The notes: generated by a model from the letters alone, not told the origin. 64,000 nt of DNA from Streptococcus himalayensis (GCF_001708305.1 NZ_CP016953.1:1879501-1943500); one strand, 5' to 3'. Positions 48,602 to 59,748 are shown, numbered from the stretch's first letter. Made by a program: numbers and translations.

Positions 48602-49216
48602 TCAAAATTCAGAGTTTTTTAACATTTTTTCGATTTCTTCGGCACCGAGATGATCACCAGCCTGGCAGAAAAGAGAGAGACTTTGTTCAAATGAAAGATG
48701 ACTTTCCTCGCTAGCTCCTAATTCCTGATAGAGTTCTCCTAAACCACGATAGGCACAGGCTTGGGCAATCAAATCATCCGTTTCTAAAGCCCAAGAAAGA
48801 CTTTTCTTCATATACACAAGACCTTCTGAAGTTTGATGTAACTTCAAGCGGAGATAGCCTTGCTCGTAGGCATTGACCGCCAGTCTCAAAGCATCATCTG
48901 AAAAATGTTGCCGAATAATCTCTGCTTCTTGAGCAATCAAGTCTAGAGCTTCCTCCAATCTGTCCATTTCACGAGCCACCATGGCTTGTTGATGGAGAGC
49001 CACATGAAGTTCTTCTTGGTTTTTGGCTAGTAGAGCCTCTATGCGATTTTGTTCGTATAATTTCATGGCTTGCTGGTAATGCTGCTCTTCTAAAGCCAGA
49101 TAGGCTCGTAGGCTCCGACTACTGGCAGTATCCTCATTTAGCTTTGAGAGAAGGTCTTTTGCTTCGACTAATTTTCCTTCTACAAAGGCCTGCCAAGCTT
49201 GTTCTATTATTGTCAT
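48602..49216 (-). CDS. TPR-repeat protein, unknown function
   Basis: A 204-aa helical protein with TPR-like pairs (MKLYEQNRIEALLAKNQEEL, EGLVYMKKSLSWALETDDL, ACAYRGLGELYQELG). ATG 49216 follows AAAGGAG; five extra residues upstream are unlikely. It sits 50 bp after the ABC permease gene and may belong to that operon; role unknown. Confidence 0.72.
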   Translation of the reverse strand: MTIIEQAWQAFVEGKLVEAKDLLSKLNEDTASSRSLRAYLALEEQHYQQAMKLYEQNRIEALLAKNQEELHVALHQQAMVAREMDRLEEALDLIAQEAEIIRQHFSDDALRLAVNAYEQGYLRLKLHQTSEGLVYMKKSLSWALETDDLIAQACAYRGLGELYQELGASEESHLSFEQSLSLFCQAGDHLGAEEIEKMLKNSEF

Positions 49217-49265
49217 TTTAGCTCCTTTCATAATACGAAAAGCCGGACTTGAGCCCAGCCTCTCT

Positions 49266-50483
49266 TTATTTATTTTTCAGCGCACGTTGGAAATTTTTCC
49301 ACAAGCCTAAATCATCTGTCTGGAGGATAAGGCTAGAATAGATTTTTCCAATATACCAAATGCTAGCTGCTGTTGTCCCAAGTAAAATAAGTAGGGAGAG
49401 CAGACCTTCAAGAGTAGATGCTTCTTCATGAATCAGACGAATCGGCATGAAAAATGGTGAAAAGAAGGGGATATAAGAACCAATAGTGAGTAAAATATGC
49501 CCTCCTTTTATTCCCAAACTGATACTCATCAGCATAGCCACAACAACCAGTAAGACAAGGGGTTGAACCGCCTTATTGGTATCTTCCACACGCGTTACCA
49601 AGGCGCCACAAGCTGCTGACAGGACAATGTAGAAAATCAAACCCAATAGCATAAAGAAGACAGTAAAGACGGTAGAAGGTTGGAATAAGAGCGCTACTAT
49701 TTCTTGGTATTGTTCCAAGAACATCTGAACCAGTGGAAACTGACCAGCGACAAAGTAAGCAAGGAGGAAACCAACTACATAGATGGAAATATGAGTCAAG
49801 ACAACTGCCATAATGCCCAACATACGCCCGTAGAAATAATTGGAAGCACGAACACTTGAGAAAATGACCTCCATAATCTTGGTTCCTTTTTCATTCGCAA
49901 TATCCTGCGCAGTTGTCGTTGCATACACAATAAGGAGCATGTAGAGGGCAAATGAGAGAACAAAAACCAAACCTGATTGCAGTGTCTGAGCCAATTCTGT
50001 ATTTTTTTCAATCACTTCATCATAGCTGATTTCTTGGGATAAGATTTTTTCTTGCTCCCCAGTCAACTGAGCTGCTTTCTGGTTCAAATCTGCCTGAAGT
50101 TTTTTCAAATCGCCCAAGATAGATTCTTTAGCAAACTGATTCATGCTTTCCTTGCCATGATAAGCAGCATGCACTTGATCATCTTTGACATCTAGCATGA
50201 GGTAACCATCCATTTTTCCATCGTCCACTGCTTTTTGGGCAGCCGTTTGGTCTTGGTATTCAAAATCGTACTTATCCTTATCCTCTCCTAGAGCTTGTGC
50301 AATCTCAGGACTGGTCGAAACGATTGGGATCGGTTCGGAAGAGAATTGAGACATCCCAACAAGAATACCCATACCGGCGGAAAACCCTAAAAAGATAAAG
50401 GGACTCAAGACCATAAACAAGAAACTCCATGATTTCACATGACGGAGATAGGTTTCTTTCATGACAATACTCATTTGTTTCAT
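49266..50483 (-). CDS. ABC-2 type permease (NatB/YhaP-like)
   Basis: A 405-aa ABC-2 membrane protein: one N-terminal helix (about 22-42), a long extracytoplasmic domain and five to six C-terminal helices with ANEKGTKIMEVIFSSV, the family hallmark. Overlaps the ATPase gene by 4 bp. Such pairs export Na+ or peptides/drugs; substrate not identifiable. Confidence 0.86.
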   Translation of the reverse strand: MKQMSIVMKETYLRHVKSWSFLFMVLSPFIFLGFSAGMGILVGMSQFSSEPIPIVSTSPEIAQALGEDKDKYDFEYQDQTAAQKAVDDGKMDGYLMLDVKDDQVHAAYHGKESMNQFAKESILGDLKKLQADLNQKAAQLTGEQEKILSQEISYDEVIEKNTELAQTLQSGLVFVLSFALYMLLIVYATTTAQDIANEKGTKIMEVIFSSVRASNYFYGRMLGIMAVVLTHISIYVVGFLLAYFVAGQFPLVQMFLEQYQEIVALLFQPSTVFTVFFMLLGLIFYIVLSAACGALVTRVEDTNKAVQPLVLLVVVAMLMSISLGIKGGHILLTIGSYIPFFSPFFMPIRLIHEEASTLEGLLSLLILLGTTAASIWYIGKIYSSLILQTDDLGLWKNFQRALKNK

Positions 50484-51373
50484 AGGGCTACTCCTGATTC
50501 TAACTTGAAGATTTCATCAATCGTTGGGGCTTGTTGGTCAAAGGTTGACACGTATTGTCCCTGAGTGAGAATGTCAAATAAGGCTGGACCTGCTGACTCA
50601 TCATCCAAGACGAGGCGCCAAGTACCCTGCTTGGTCCGACTGGCACTGACCACATGCGGGAGAGCTTCCAATTCTTTCTGTGTACGCTCGCTCGCAACGA
50701 ATAGTCGTGTCTTACCATAGCTATTTCGAACCTCGTCAATGCTCCCTGAAACCACTACTTTCCCATCACGAATCATCAAAATGTCATCACAGATTTCTTG
50801 GACATTGGTCATCACATGATCTGAGAAAATAATGGTCGCTCCACGCTGTTTTTCTTCTAAAATCACTTGTTTCAGTAATTCTGTATTGACTGGATCAAGA
50901 CCACTAAAAGGCTCATCCAAGATAATCAAATCGGGCTGGTGCATCAGAGTAATCATCAACTGGATTTTCTGCTGATTTCCCTTTGATAGACTTTTAATTT
51001 TATCAGTTGGATTGCCCTTGACCTGCAATTTCGCCATCCACAGGGGCAACTGCTCCTTGATATAAGAAGTCGACAACCCTTTCAAACTGGCTAAATAACG
51101 AACCTGATTATACACCGTTAATTTTGGCATGAGGCTACGTTCTTCTGGTAGATAGCCAATCTTCTCATAGCTTGCTTGTGAAATGGCTTGCCCATCGAAA
51201 CGAACCTGACCTTCATAGTCCAAAAACTGCAAGATACTATGAAAAATCGTTGTTTTTCCTGCACCATTTTTCCCGACAAGACCGATAATCCGTCCTTTTT
51301 CTGCTTGAAAATCAATCCCATGCAAAACAGCCTTGTCACCAAAACGTTTCTTCAGTCCCACTACTTCTAACAT
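50480..51373 (-). CDS. ABC transporter ATPase (NatA/YhaQ-like)
   Basis: A 297-aa ATPase starting at ATG 51373 after AAGGAGGG. Walker A GKNGAGKTT, signature LSKGNQQKIQL, Walker B DLIILDEPFSGLD; a 70-residue C-terminal domain typical of NatA/CcmA-type subunits. Partner of the permease downstream. Confidence 0.88.
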   Translation of the reverse strand: MLEVVGLKKRFGDKAVLHGIDFQAEKGRIIGLVGKNGAGKTTIFHSILQFLDYEGQVRFDGQAISQASYEKIGYLPEERSLMPKLTVYNQVRYLASLKGLSTSYIKEQLPLWMAKLQVKGNPTDKIKSLSKGNQQKIQLMITLMHQPDLIILDEPFSGLDPVNTELLKQVILEEKQRGATIIFSDHVMTNVQEICDDILMIRDGKVVVSGSIDEVRNSYGKTRLFVASERTQKELEALPHVVSASRTKQGTWRLVLDDESAGPALFDILTQGQYVSTFDQQAPTIDEIFKLESGVAL

Positions 51374-51505
51374 CGCACCCTCCTTTTTCTGCATCACGAT
51401 GCTCTGTAAGCATTTCCAAAATAATAAGTCTATTATACTCCTATTTCATGGGGAATGCAAGAAAATATTGCTTTTTTTTTTGAGTTTTTTTGAAAAATGG
51501 AACCT

Positions 51506-51970
51506 TTAAATCCAATCCGTCTGGCTAATCGCCTCTTTGACCTTCTCAATCGGCAGGTGAACAAGTTCGCACTCTTTTTCTTGATAAAGATAGGTGGCAT
51601 AGTCATCAATACGGTACTCGTTGATATAGACCACGCGCTTGCAGCCGACTTGAAGGAGCTGCTTAGAACAGTTCAGACAAGGAAAATGCGTGACATAGGC
51701 TGTAAAACCTTTGGGAATTCCTCGCTCGGCTCCTTGTAAAATCGCATTGACCTCCGCATGTAAGGTTCGAACACAGTGACCGTCCACCACCAGACATTCT
51801 TGATCCAAGCAATGCTCGGTTCCTGAGACAGAGCCGTTATAACCTGTCGCTACCACCTTATTTTCCTTGACCAAGACTGCTCCCACCTTAGCCCTTTTAC
51901 AGGTTGCTCGATTGGCAATCAAGAGAGCTTGTGCCGCAAAATATTCATCCCATGCTAAACGTTTTGTCAT
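51506..51970 (-). CDS. Deoxycytidylate deaminase (ComEB-like)
   Basis: A 154-aa CDA-fold enzyme with zinc motifs HAEVNAIL (71-78) and PCLNC (97-101). Converts dCMP to dUMP for thymidylate supply; ComEB is its B. subtilis name in the competence operon, but here it is with a TetR gene, overlapping it by 4 bp. Confidence 0.9.
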   Translation of the reverse strand: MTKRLAWDEYFAAQALLIANRATCKRAKVGAVLVKENKVVATGYNGSVSGTEHCLDQECLVVDGHCVRTLHAEVNAILQGAERGIPKGFTAYVTHFPCLNCSKQLLQVGCKRVVYINEYRIDDYATYLYQEKECELVHLPIEKVKEAISQTDWI

Positions 51971-52557
51971 TTTTTCTCTCCTTTAGCTTTCTTTTTTTGT
52001 TTTTGAGGCAAGAGGGGCATGCCTAAAGAGGCTACTTTTTCAGCTGGTACCTTCATGCCATCTGAAATCCACTTGATCAAAACAGACACAATGGCAGAAC
52101 TCCAAAATGAATTCAGATAAGAGGAGCCCGACTGTTTGGAGCTGGTTCGTTTTTCCAAAAAATCAAAGACAGCACTGGTTAACACCCTCTCCAGCTGATA
52201 ATCCACTGCCAAGCTAATCAAACGAGATTCTTTTTTTGCCTCTTTTAACAACACCAGCCAGATATGGTAGAGATCCGTCCGTCGATGGATTTTCCCCAAT
52301 TGATCTGTAATCTTTTGAACCCGTGTAGTAAAGACTTTTTCTAGCAGTTCATCTTTCGACCCATAATTGCGATAAAAGGCTGCTCTTGATACCCCTGCTC
52401 GCTCAACCAACTCGGAAATCGTAATTTTAGCCAATTTTTTCTGTTCCAATAATTGCAGAAAAGCTATTTCCAGTGCTTCTTTTGTCAATCGATTGACCTC
52501 TTCATTAGCCGTTCGCAAATTTGCTAGAGATTTTTCAGATATTTTTCGTTCAGACAT
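51967..52557 (-). CDS. TetR-family regulator
   Basis: A 196-aa protein with N-terminal HTH KITISELVERAGVSRAAFYR and a C-terminal region with a TetR_C-like pattern. Divergent from degV; the palindrome at 52604-52631 is a likely operator. Confidence 0.85.
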   Translation of the reverse strand: MSERKISEKSLANLRTANEEVNRLTKEALEIAFLQLLEQKKLAKITISELVERAGVSRAAFYRNYGSKDELLEKVFTTRVQKITDQLGKIHRRTDLYHIWLVLLKEAKKESRLISLAVDYQLERVLTSAVFDFLEKRTSSKQSGSSYLNSFWSSAIVSVLIKWISDGMKVPAEKVASLGMPLLPQKQKKKAKGEKK

Positions 52558-52603
52558 AACATTTTCTTTCTACTTGTAGCAACTGAATGTAAAGGATTTC
52601 AAC

Positions 52604-52631
52604 TTTACAATATTTATGGTATAATTGTAAA
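52604..52631. promoter_or_regulatory. Palindromic operator overlapping the degV promoter
   Basis: Perfect arms TTTACAAT (52604-52611) and ATTGTAAA (52624-52631), 12 bp apart; the plus-strand -10 TATAAT (52620-52625) lies between and partly within them. Placed for TetR control of one or both divergent genes. Confidence 0.6.
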
Positions 52632-52685
52632 AAAAGAGAGAACCTTTGTCAATGGTTAATCCCTTGGCAAATATTAGGAGAAACC

Positions 52686-53531
52686 ATGACTTGGAAAATT
52701 ATTGCCGACTCTGGCTGCGACTTTCAATCCCTTGATAACCTTGCGATTGACACAACATTTGAAAGCGTCCCTCTGACCATCCAAATAGGCGATGAAGTTT
52801 TTGTGGATAATGCCGACCTAGATATTGATAGCATGATGGAAAAGATGTATGCAACCGCTATCGCCTCAAAATCTGCCTGCCCTAGTCCAGATGACTATAT
52901 GAAAGCTTACGAAGGAGCTGACAATATCTTTGTGGTCACAATCACAGGAACCCTTTCTGGCAGCCATAACAGTGCCCAAGTAGCCAAGAAAATCTACCTT
53001 GAAGAACATCCAAAAGCAAACATTCATGTGATTGATAGTTTATCTGCCGGAGGCGAAGTCGATCTCATTGTCGAACAGTTAAACCACTTCATCAAGCAAG
53101 GCTTGTCCTTTGATGAAATCGTTCAAGCCATTACAGCTTACCAAGCAAAGACAAAACTACTGTTTGTCCTTGCTAAAGTCGATAATCTAGTCAAAAATGG
53201 ACGTTTGAGCAAGCTCATTGGAACCGTTGTCGGATTGCTCAACATTCGTATGGTTGGAGAAGCCAGCCAAGATGGAAAACTTGAGCTTCTCCAAAAAGCC
53301 AGAGGAGGGAAAAAAGCCCTCGCTTCTGCTATTGATGAGGTCTTGAAAGCAGGCTATAAAGGTGGGAAAATCATCATCGCCCACCGTAACAATCTGAAAT
53401 TCTGCCAGCAATTCTCAGAAGCGATCCAAAAAAACTTCCCAGAAGCCCAAATTTCGATTCTTTCAACATCTGGTCTCTGCAGCTTTTACGCTGAGGAAGG
53501 TGGACTCCTCATGGGCTATGAAATTGATTAA
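52686..53531 (+). CDS. DegV-family fatty-acid-binding protein
   Basis: A 281-aa DegV (FakB-type) protein: IIADSGCDF start, TITGTLSGSHNSAQVA fatty-acid pocket, VDNLVKNGRLSKL and IAHRNNLKFCQ. FakB proteins present fatty acids to FakA kinase; which FakB paralogue is uncertain. Good AGGAG site. Confidence 0.88.
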   Translation: MTWKIIADSGCDFQSLDNLAIDTTFESVPLTIQIGDEVFVDNADLDIDSMMEKMYATAIASKSACPSPDDYMKAYEGADNIFVVTITGTLSGSHNSAQVAKKIYLEEHPKANIHVIDSLSAGGEVDLIVEQLNHFIKQGLSFDEIVQAITAYQAKTKLLFVLAKVDNLVKNGRLSKLIGTVVGLLNIRMVGEASQDGKLELLQKARGGKKALASAIDEVLKAGYKGGKIIIAHRNNLKFCQQFSEAIQKNFPEAQISILSTSGLCSFYAEEGGLLMGYEID

Positions 53532-53533
53532 GT

Positions 53534-53578
53534 AAAAAAACGAGTGCTAGAGACAATGGTTTCTAGCACTCGTTTTTT
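53534..53578. terminator. Bidirectional terminator between degV and the M42 peptidase
   Basis: Eleven-bp stem CGAGTGCTAGA / TCTAGCACTCG flanked by A7 and T6. Confidence 0.9.
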
Positions 53579-53605
53579 GATTTACAAAGGGTACTCAAGG
53601 AGTGT

Positions 53606-54643
53606 CTACTCGACCAAACTACTGTGGAGGTAAGCATCTACCATTTGCTCGGTTGCTAGTACAGAGTCCACATGGGTTCTCTCGTAAGAGTGGCTGGACT
53701 CAATCCCTGCCCCTAGAAGGGCATGTTTCACCTCGGCTCCAGCTCTCATAGCAGCTGAAGCGTCACTTCCGTAGTAAGGATAAATATCTAATTTGTAAGG
53801 AAGCTGTTTTTCTTTTGCCAAGGCAACCAAATGCTGGCGGAATTCATAATGATACGGTCCGGACGCATCTTTGACACAGATTGAAACCGTATATTCATCT
53901 GTTGCCTGATCGTCACCCATAGCTCCCATATCCACCGCTAAATACTCCACAGCCTGCTCAGGGATACTCGAATTTGCCCCATGCCCCACTTCCTCAAATA
54001 CGCTAAAAACAAAATGGGTCGTCACCGGAAGTTCCATCCCTTCTTCTTTGTAACGACGAAGAAGATTGAGCAGGATAGCCGCAGACACCTTATCATCCAA
54101 GAAACGGGACTTGATAAAACCAGTCTCAGTCACAGTTGTTCTAGGATCAAAGGAAATAAAATCTCCCACCTCAATACCTAGCGCCCGTGTGTCATCAGCT
54201 GTTTTTACTGTTTCATCCAATCGAACTTCCATATTATCCTGTGTACGCTCTACAGTTCCAGCATCTCGATAAACATGACAGCTCGTTTGGTGCACAAGGA
54301 TTGTCCCAGAAATAGTCTGGCCTGTGCTTGCCACATGAACTAGACAGTTTTCTCCCTCAATCATATTCCAAGGGTAGCCACCGATTTTGTCCATTTTGAG
54401 ACGTCCATCTGGCTTGATTGCACGGACAATGGCTCCCAAGGTATCCACATGTGCTGTAACGACACGGTGTTTGTCATCCTGTTTTCCCTTAATCGTCATG
54501 CTCACGCCACCTTTAGGGGTCTGTTTCGGCTCATAACCCAAGTCCAGTAAGGTTTGAAGCAAATACGCTGCCACTTCTTTCGTAAAACCAGTCGGAGAAG
54601 GAATGGCAGTCAGTTCTTGTAAATAAGTAATCGTTTGATTCAT
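53606..54643 (-). CDS. M42-family aminopeptidase
   Basis: A 345-aa metallopeptidase: metal-site motifs TAHVDTLGAIV, FLDDKVSAAILL, FEEVGHGA (catalytic Glu pair) and SSHSYERTHVDS. M42 enzymes form large dodecameric particles that trim peptides; glutamyl/leucyl aminopeptidase activity likely. Single gene. Confidence 0.9.
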   Translation of the reverse strand: MNQTITYLQELTAIPSPTGFTKEVAAYLLQTLLDLGYEPKQTPKGGVSMTIKGKQDDKHRVVTAHVDTLGAIVRAIKPDGRLKMDKIGGYPWNMIEGENCLVHVASTGQTISGTILVHQTSCHVYRDAGTVERTQDNMEVRLDETVKTADDTRALGIEVGDFISFDPRTTVTETGFIKSRFLDDKVSAAILLNLLRRYKEEGMELPVTTHFVFSVFEEVGHGANSSIPEQAVEYLAVDMGAMGDDQATDEYTVSICVKDASGPYHYEFRQHLVALAKEKQLPYKLDIYPYYGSDASAAMRAGAEVKHALLGAGIESSHSYERTHVDSVLATEQMVDAYLHSSLVE

Positions 54644-54731
54644 CCTATCACCTCATTTTTTCTATCTGTATTATATCATAAGGTAGATTTTTTATCGCTT
54701 TCTAGATGTATTTCTTCTTTTTTTATGGTAG

Positions 54732-56258
<1,527 letters not shown>

Positions 56259-56476
56259 ATCGCGTTTTAAACCTTGATTTAATAGGCTTTCTAGCTACTA
56301 GATGCCAAAACTTAACACCAATTTAACACCAAATTTTTACACCTTGTAAAAATGGTAAACGAAAAAACAAACCGAACACCTTCATTTCAGAATTCGTATC
56401 TGAGGAAGATGTTCGGATTTTTTAAAACTTGTTTTTCCAAAAAATATCTATTTTTAGGAAAGATTGTATAACAATC
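56259..56476. other. lysS 3' flank and candidate element boundary
   Basis: A tandem TTAACACCAATTTAACACCA lies at about 56313-56332 and a terminator-like hairpin (CCGAACA-CTTC...GAAG-TGTTCGG, 56372-56417, T6) follows. Repeats and terminators like these often border integrated phages, but the other end is outside the window. Confidence 0.4.
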
Positions 56477-56561
56477 GTAACCGCCCAATAACGAGGTGTC
56501 TATGATATTTTCCACGCCTCTAGTATACTGTTATCAGAAAACAGAACTGGAGGCTATTTTG

Positions 56562-56747
56562 ATGTCACAACCTATTGTTCCCTTGAAAACACCACAATCT
56601 CGTCGATTTCCTCATAAATCCAGAAGTGATCTGATAATGAAAATGCGTATTGGAAAAGTTGAACTAAGCTTGTTCCAATCTCTTCATCAAGAAACACTGG
56701 AAACTATTTTAGATAAGGTACTTGCTTATGAACATCCGACTCAGTGA
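56562..56747 (+). CDS. IS66 copy 1 small OrfA (TnpA-like)
   Basis: A 61-aa protein from ATG 56562 (CTGGAGG upstream); it reads MSQPIVPLKTPQSRRFPHKS and ends ILDKVLAYEHPTQ. Overlaps tnpB by 20 bp. Shorter than the usual IS66 TnpA, as in copy 2. Confidence 0.7.
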   Translation: MSQPIVPLKTPQSRRFPHKSRSDLIMKMRIGKVELSLFQSLHQETLETILDKVLAYEHPTQ

Positions 56748-57078
56748 TTTAGGACAAGTTTACTTGGTCTGCGGAAAAACGGATATGCGTCAAGGGATTG
56801 ATTCGCTGGCTTATCTGGTAAAAAGTCAGTTCAACCTTGATCTCTTTTCTGGTCAAGTTTTTCTCTTCTGTGGCGGCCGCAAAGACCGGTTCAAAGCTCT
56901 TTACTGGGACGGACAAGGATTTTGGTTGCTTTACAAACGATTTGAAAACGGCAAACTCACTTGGCCTAATGATGAACATGAGGTCGAAGCCCTCACTTCC
57001 GAGCAAGTTGACTGGTTGATGAAGGGATTTTCGATAAGTCCTAAAATAAAACCTACAAATAGTCGTGATTTCTATTGA
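56728..57078 (+). CDS. IS66 copy 1 TnpB (Orf2)
   Basis: A 116-aa IS66 Orf2 protein: LSDLGQVYLVCGKTDMRQGI and VFLFCGGRKDRFKALYWDGQ, then WLLYKRFENGKLTWP. Required with TnpC for IS66 transposition; exact role unknown. Confidence 0.9.
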   Translation: MNIRLSDLGQVYLVCGKTDMRQGIDSLAYLVKSQFNLDLFSGQVFLFCGGRKDRFKALYWDGQGFWLLYKRFENGKLTWPNDEHEVEALTSEQVDWLMKGFSISPKIKPTNSRDFY

Positions 57079-57129
57079 AATCATGGCTTTCTTTTAGGTA
57101 TAATGAGATAAAAAGAAGGGGGTGAGTCC

Positions 57130-58692
57130 ATGGAGCCACAAGATAAAGTGATTGAAAGTCTAACAAAAACTATTGAAATCATGACCAATGAGTTGACCCT
57201 CCTTCGTGAACAGGTTGCCTATCTGACGCAAAAGCTTTATGGCAAGTCATCAGAGAAAGTTGCGTATCAACCTGGTCAGCTAAGTCTCTTCGAAGAAGAA
57301 CCACTTCCTGAAGAAGACGCTGACTTACCCAGGTGACACAGAAACGATTACCTATCAACGTAAGAAAACCAAGGGAGTTCGTCAGGCTGTTTTCAGTCAG
57401 TTTACTCCAGAGATGGTTCATCATGAACTAAAAGGCGAAGACTGCACTTGTCCAGACTGTCACGGTCAGTTGAAAGAAATTGGTTCTTGTATTCAGAGGC
57501 AGGAATTGGTTTATATCCCTGCCCAATTGAAGAGGATTGACCATGTCCAACACGCTTACAAGTGCCAGAACTGTAGCGAGAAGAATTTTAACGATAAGAT
57601 TATCAAGGCTCCTGTTCCTAAGGCACCTCTGGCCCATAGCCTAGGGTCAGCCTCCATTATTGCCCACACCATTCATCAGAAGTTCAATCTGAAAGTTCCC
57701 AATTACCGCCAGGAAGAGGATTGGAACAAGCTTGGCTTGCCAATCACACGGAAGGAAATCGCCAACTGGCACATCAAGTCTAGTCAGTATTATTTCGAGC
57801 CAATTTATGACCTTCTGCACGAGAAATTACTAGAACAGCCTGTTCTCCATGCGGATGAGACTTCTTACAGGGTCTTGGAAAGTGATAGCCAGTTGACCTT
57901 CTACTGGACCTTCCTGTCTGGGAAGCATGAAGAACAGGGAATCACTCTTTATCATCACGATAAAGGGCGGAGTGGCTTGGTTGTGAAGGAGTTTCTTGGA
58001 GATTACACAGGCTATGTACATTGTGATATGTGGTCGGCATATAGGCAGTTAGACAAAGCTCAGCTAGTTGGTTGTTGGGCTCATGTCAGAAGAAAGTTCT
58101 TCGAGGCGACGCCTAAAAAGGCAGACAGGACTTCCTTGGGTGCTAAGGGATTAGCCTATTGCGACCGCTTATTTGCCTTGGAGAATGACTGGGTTGACCT
58201 CTCTACTGAAGAGCGACTACATAAACGCCAGGCAGAGTTAGCCCCTTTGATGGACGAGTTCTTCAACTGGTGCCGCAATCAATCTATTTTACCTGGATCA
58301 AAACTTGGTCGTGCGATAGAGTATAGCCTTAAGTATGAGGAACTATTCAAGGCAGTTCTTCAAGATGGTCGCTTGGTTCTATCCAATAATGTAGCAGAAC
58401 GCGCTATTAAGTCCTTGGTCATGGGACGGAGTGAAAGAGTCCAGTGGACTCTTTCAGCCTGAGCTTAAAAATACAAAAGTGAAGGTGGTTGTTTTCCCAA
58501 AGTTTTGAAGGAGCTAAAGCAACTGCCATTATCCTGAGTTTACTGGAGACAGCTAAGAGGCATGGTCTTGATTCAGAGAAATACATCACTTATCTTCTGG
58601 AACATCTTCCAAACGAGGAGTCACTCGCAAAAAAGGAGGTTCTAGAGGCTTATTTACCGTGGACTGAACGAATTCAGAACAACTGCAAATAG
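57130..58692 (+). pseudogene. IS66 copy 1 transposase TnpC, broken in two places
   Basis: N-terminal coiled-coil part 57130-57336 ends at TGA in CCC AGG TGA; the frame continues +1 from GAC 57335 through the zinc-finger (CTCPDCHGQL) and DDE part (HADETSYRV, YVHCDMWSAYRQL). At about 58431-58480 a roughly 50-bp insert with a perfect 10-bp hairpin breaks the frame again; the last part is 58489-58692. The first frameshift is shared with copy 2, the second is not. Confidence 0.85.
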
Positions 58693-58756
58693 AAAAGTTC
58701 CAGAGTCAAGCAAGACTTTGGAACTTTTTCAATATACCTGGTTATTGGGCGGTTAC

Positions 58757-59037
58757 TAACAATCTTGAGAATCAATACAACTACTATTTTTTACGGTATA
58801 ATAGCTACATAAAATTATTATCCAGTGATTGCCAAACAAAAAATAATAGGGAAAATAACACCCACTTTTCAGCCTATTTTTCTCAATTCTTACCAACTAT
58901 GGATAAGTAGAGGAAACATAAAAGGTAGTTAAAAAGGAATTAAATTGATGAGTTCAGTAAGCAAGAATTAGCGTAGTTAATCGACTGCGCTTTTTTGATT
59001 GCTGATAGGTCTATTATACAGTAATTTACTGTATCAG
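58757..59037. other. Region between IS66 copy 1 and hicB
   Basis: A plus-strand TATAAT at 58796-58801 and a terminator at 58970-58996 (AGCG-AGT/ACT-CGCT, T6) bracket about 170 bp with only a seven-codon ORF, a candidate small transcript or gene remnant. A perfect palindrome TACAGTAATTTACTGTA is at 59017-59033, of operator type, purpose unknown. Confidence 0.4.
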
Positions 59038-59060
59038 AAAAGCCCAGCGGGTGCTAGGCT
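59038..59060 (-). terminator. hicAB terminator
   Basis: Minus-strand stem AGCCTAGC / GCTGGGCT, loop ACCC, then TTTTC; it overlaps the end of hicB. Confidence 0.6.
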
Positions 59061-59503
59061 TGTATTTTCTTATCTGCAATGGCTTCGGTGAGTGTCTGAG
59101 AAAAATTCAAACCTAACTCACGCCCCAATTTGTCCGCCCAACGTGGAATGGTTAAAGTTTTTTTTATCGGCTCTTGGTTTCCTAGATACTCCGCAACATC
59201 AACCATAACAAGCGAGACAAAGGATTTTTCAGGGTCATAAGATAAAAAATCGGGTTCATCTTTAAATGGGGCATCTTCATCCAATGAAAGACTATTGATG
59301 TCTGATGATTGCGGTAGGTCTTGACCGTTCTCGATATAATGCGCCAGATGAATACCTAGCCAGTCACTAGCCATCGCCATAGCGTCCGAAAGGCTTGTAC
59401 CTTGAGTGCCCGAACCATCAATATCTGGAAAATGTACAAAGTAAGGCACGTTAGTCCCATCTGTATCATCATAATAAAATAAGGCTGGATAAGTAACTAA
59501 CAT
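59054..59503 (-). CDS. hicB: HicB-family antitoxin
   Basis: A 149-aa HicB: N-terminal RNase-H-like fold (YPALFYYDDTDGTNVPYFVH, then FPDIDGSGTQGTSLSDAMAM) and a C-terminal DNA-binding part (KKTLTIPRWADKLGREL). Neutralises HicA and represses the operon. 39 bp after hicA. Confidence 0.92.
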   Translation of the reverse strand: MLVTYPALFYYDDTDGTNVPYFVHFPDIDGSGTQGTSLSDAMAMASDWLGIHLAHYIENGQDLPQSSDINSLSLDEDAPFKDEPDFLSYDPEKSFVSLVMVDVAEYLGNQEPIKKTLTIPRWADKLGRELGLNFSQTLTEAIADKKIQA

Positions 59504-59542
59504 CTGTTTACCTCCGTTACTCTCAAAAAAAGCAGGGGCGGA

Positions 59543-59722
59543 CTAAATGCCCGCTTGCTTTCTTATCCCGCGTTCAGTGTACTTATTCAGTTCACCATGC
59601 GGGACTGTGATGGGTCTTTCTCCTTGCTTTTCCATTTTGACATGGGAGCCTTTACCGCCCTTGGTCTTTGTCCAACCATTAGCGATTAGGAGTTTTACCA
59701 TCTCTTTTTGTGTCATCGGCAT
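59543..59722 (-). CDS. hicA: HicA-family mRNA interferase toxin
   Basis: A 59-aa HicA, below usual ORF cut-offs. It starts at ATG 59722, eight nt after CAGGAGG, with MPMTQKEMVKLLIANGW, the catalytic-His segment KGGKGSHVKM (His27) and GERPITVPHGELNKYTERGI. Double-stranded-RNA-binding-like fold that cuts mRNA. Typical order hicA-hicB in a phage-like element. Confidence 0.93.
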   Translation of the reverse strand: MPMTQKEMVKLLIANGWTKTKGGKGSHVKMEKQGERPITVPHGELNKYTERGIRKQAGI

Positions 59723-59748
59723 AGCGCTCTACCTCCTGACAAGATTAT

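Larger units (their letters stand above)
56477..58756 (+). mobile_element. IS66-family insertion sequence, copy 1
   Basis: The 2280-bp element has ends GTAACCGCCCAATAACGAGG and, inverted, GTAACCGCCCAATAACCAGG. Perfect 8-bp duplication TAACAATC (56469-56476, 58757-58764). It carries the IS66 set tnpA-like, tnpB, tnpC. Confidence 0.95.

Noticed and set aside
59017..59033. TACAGTAATTTACTGTA as a CopY/BlaI operator
   Set aside because: The TACA/TGTA outer bases fit loosely, but no such regulator or copper/beta-lactam gene is nearby, so it is left as an unexplained palindrome.
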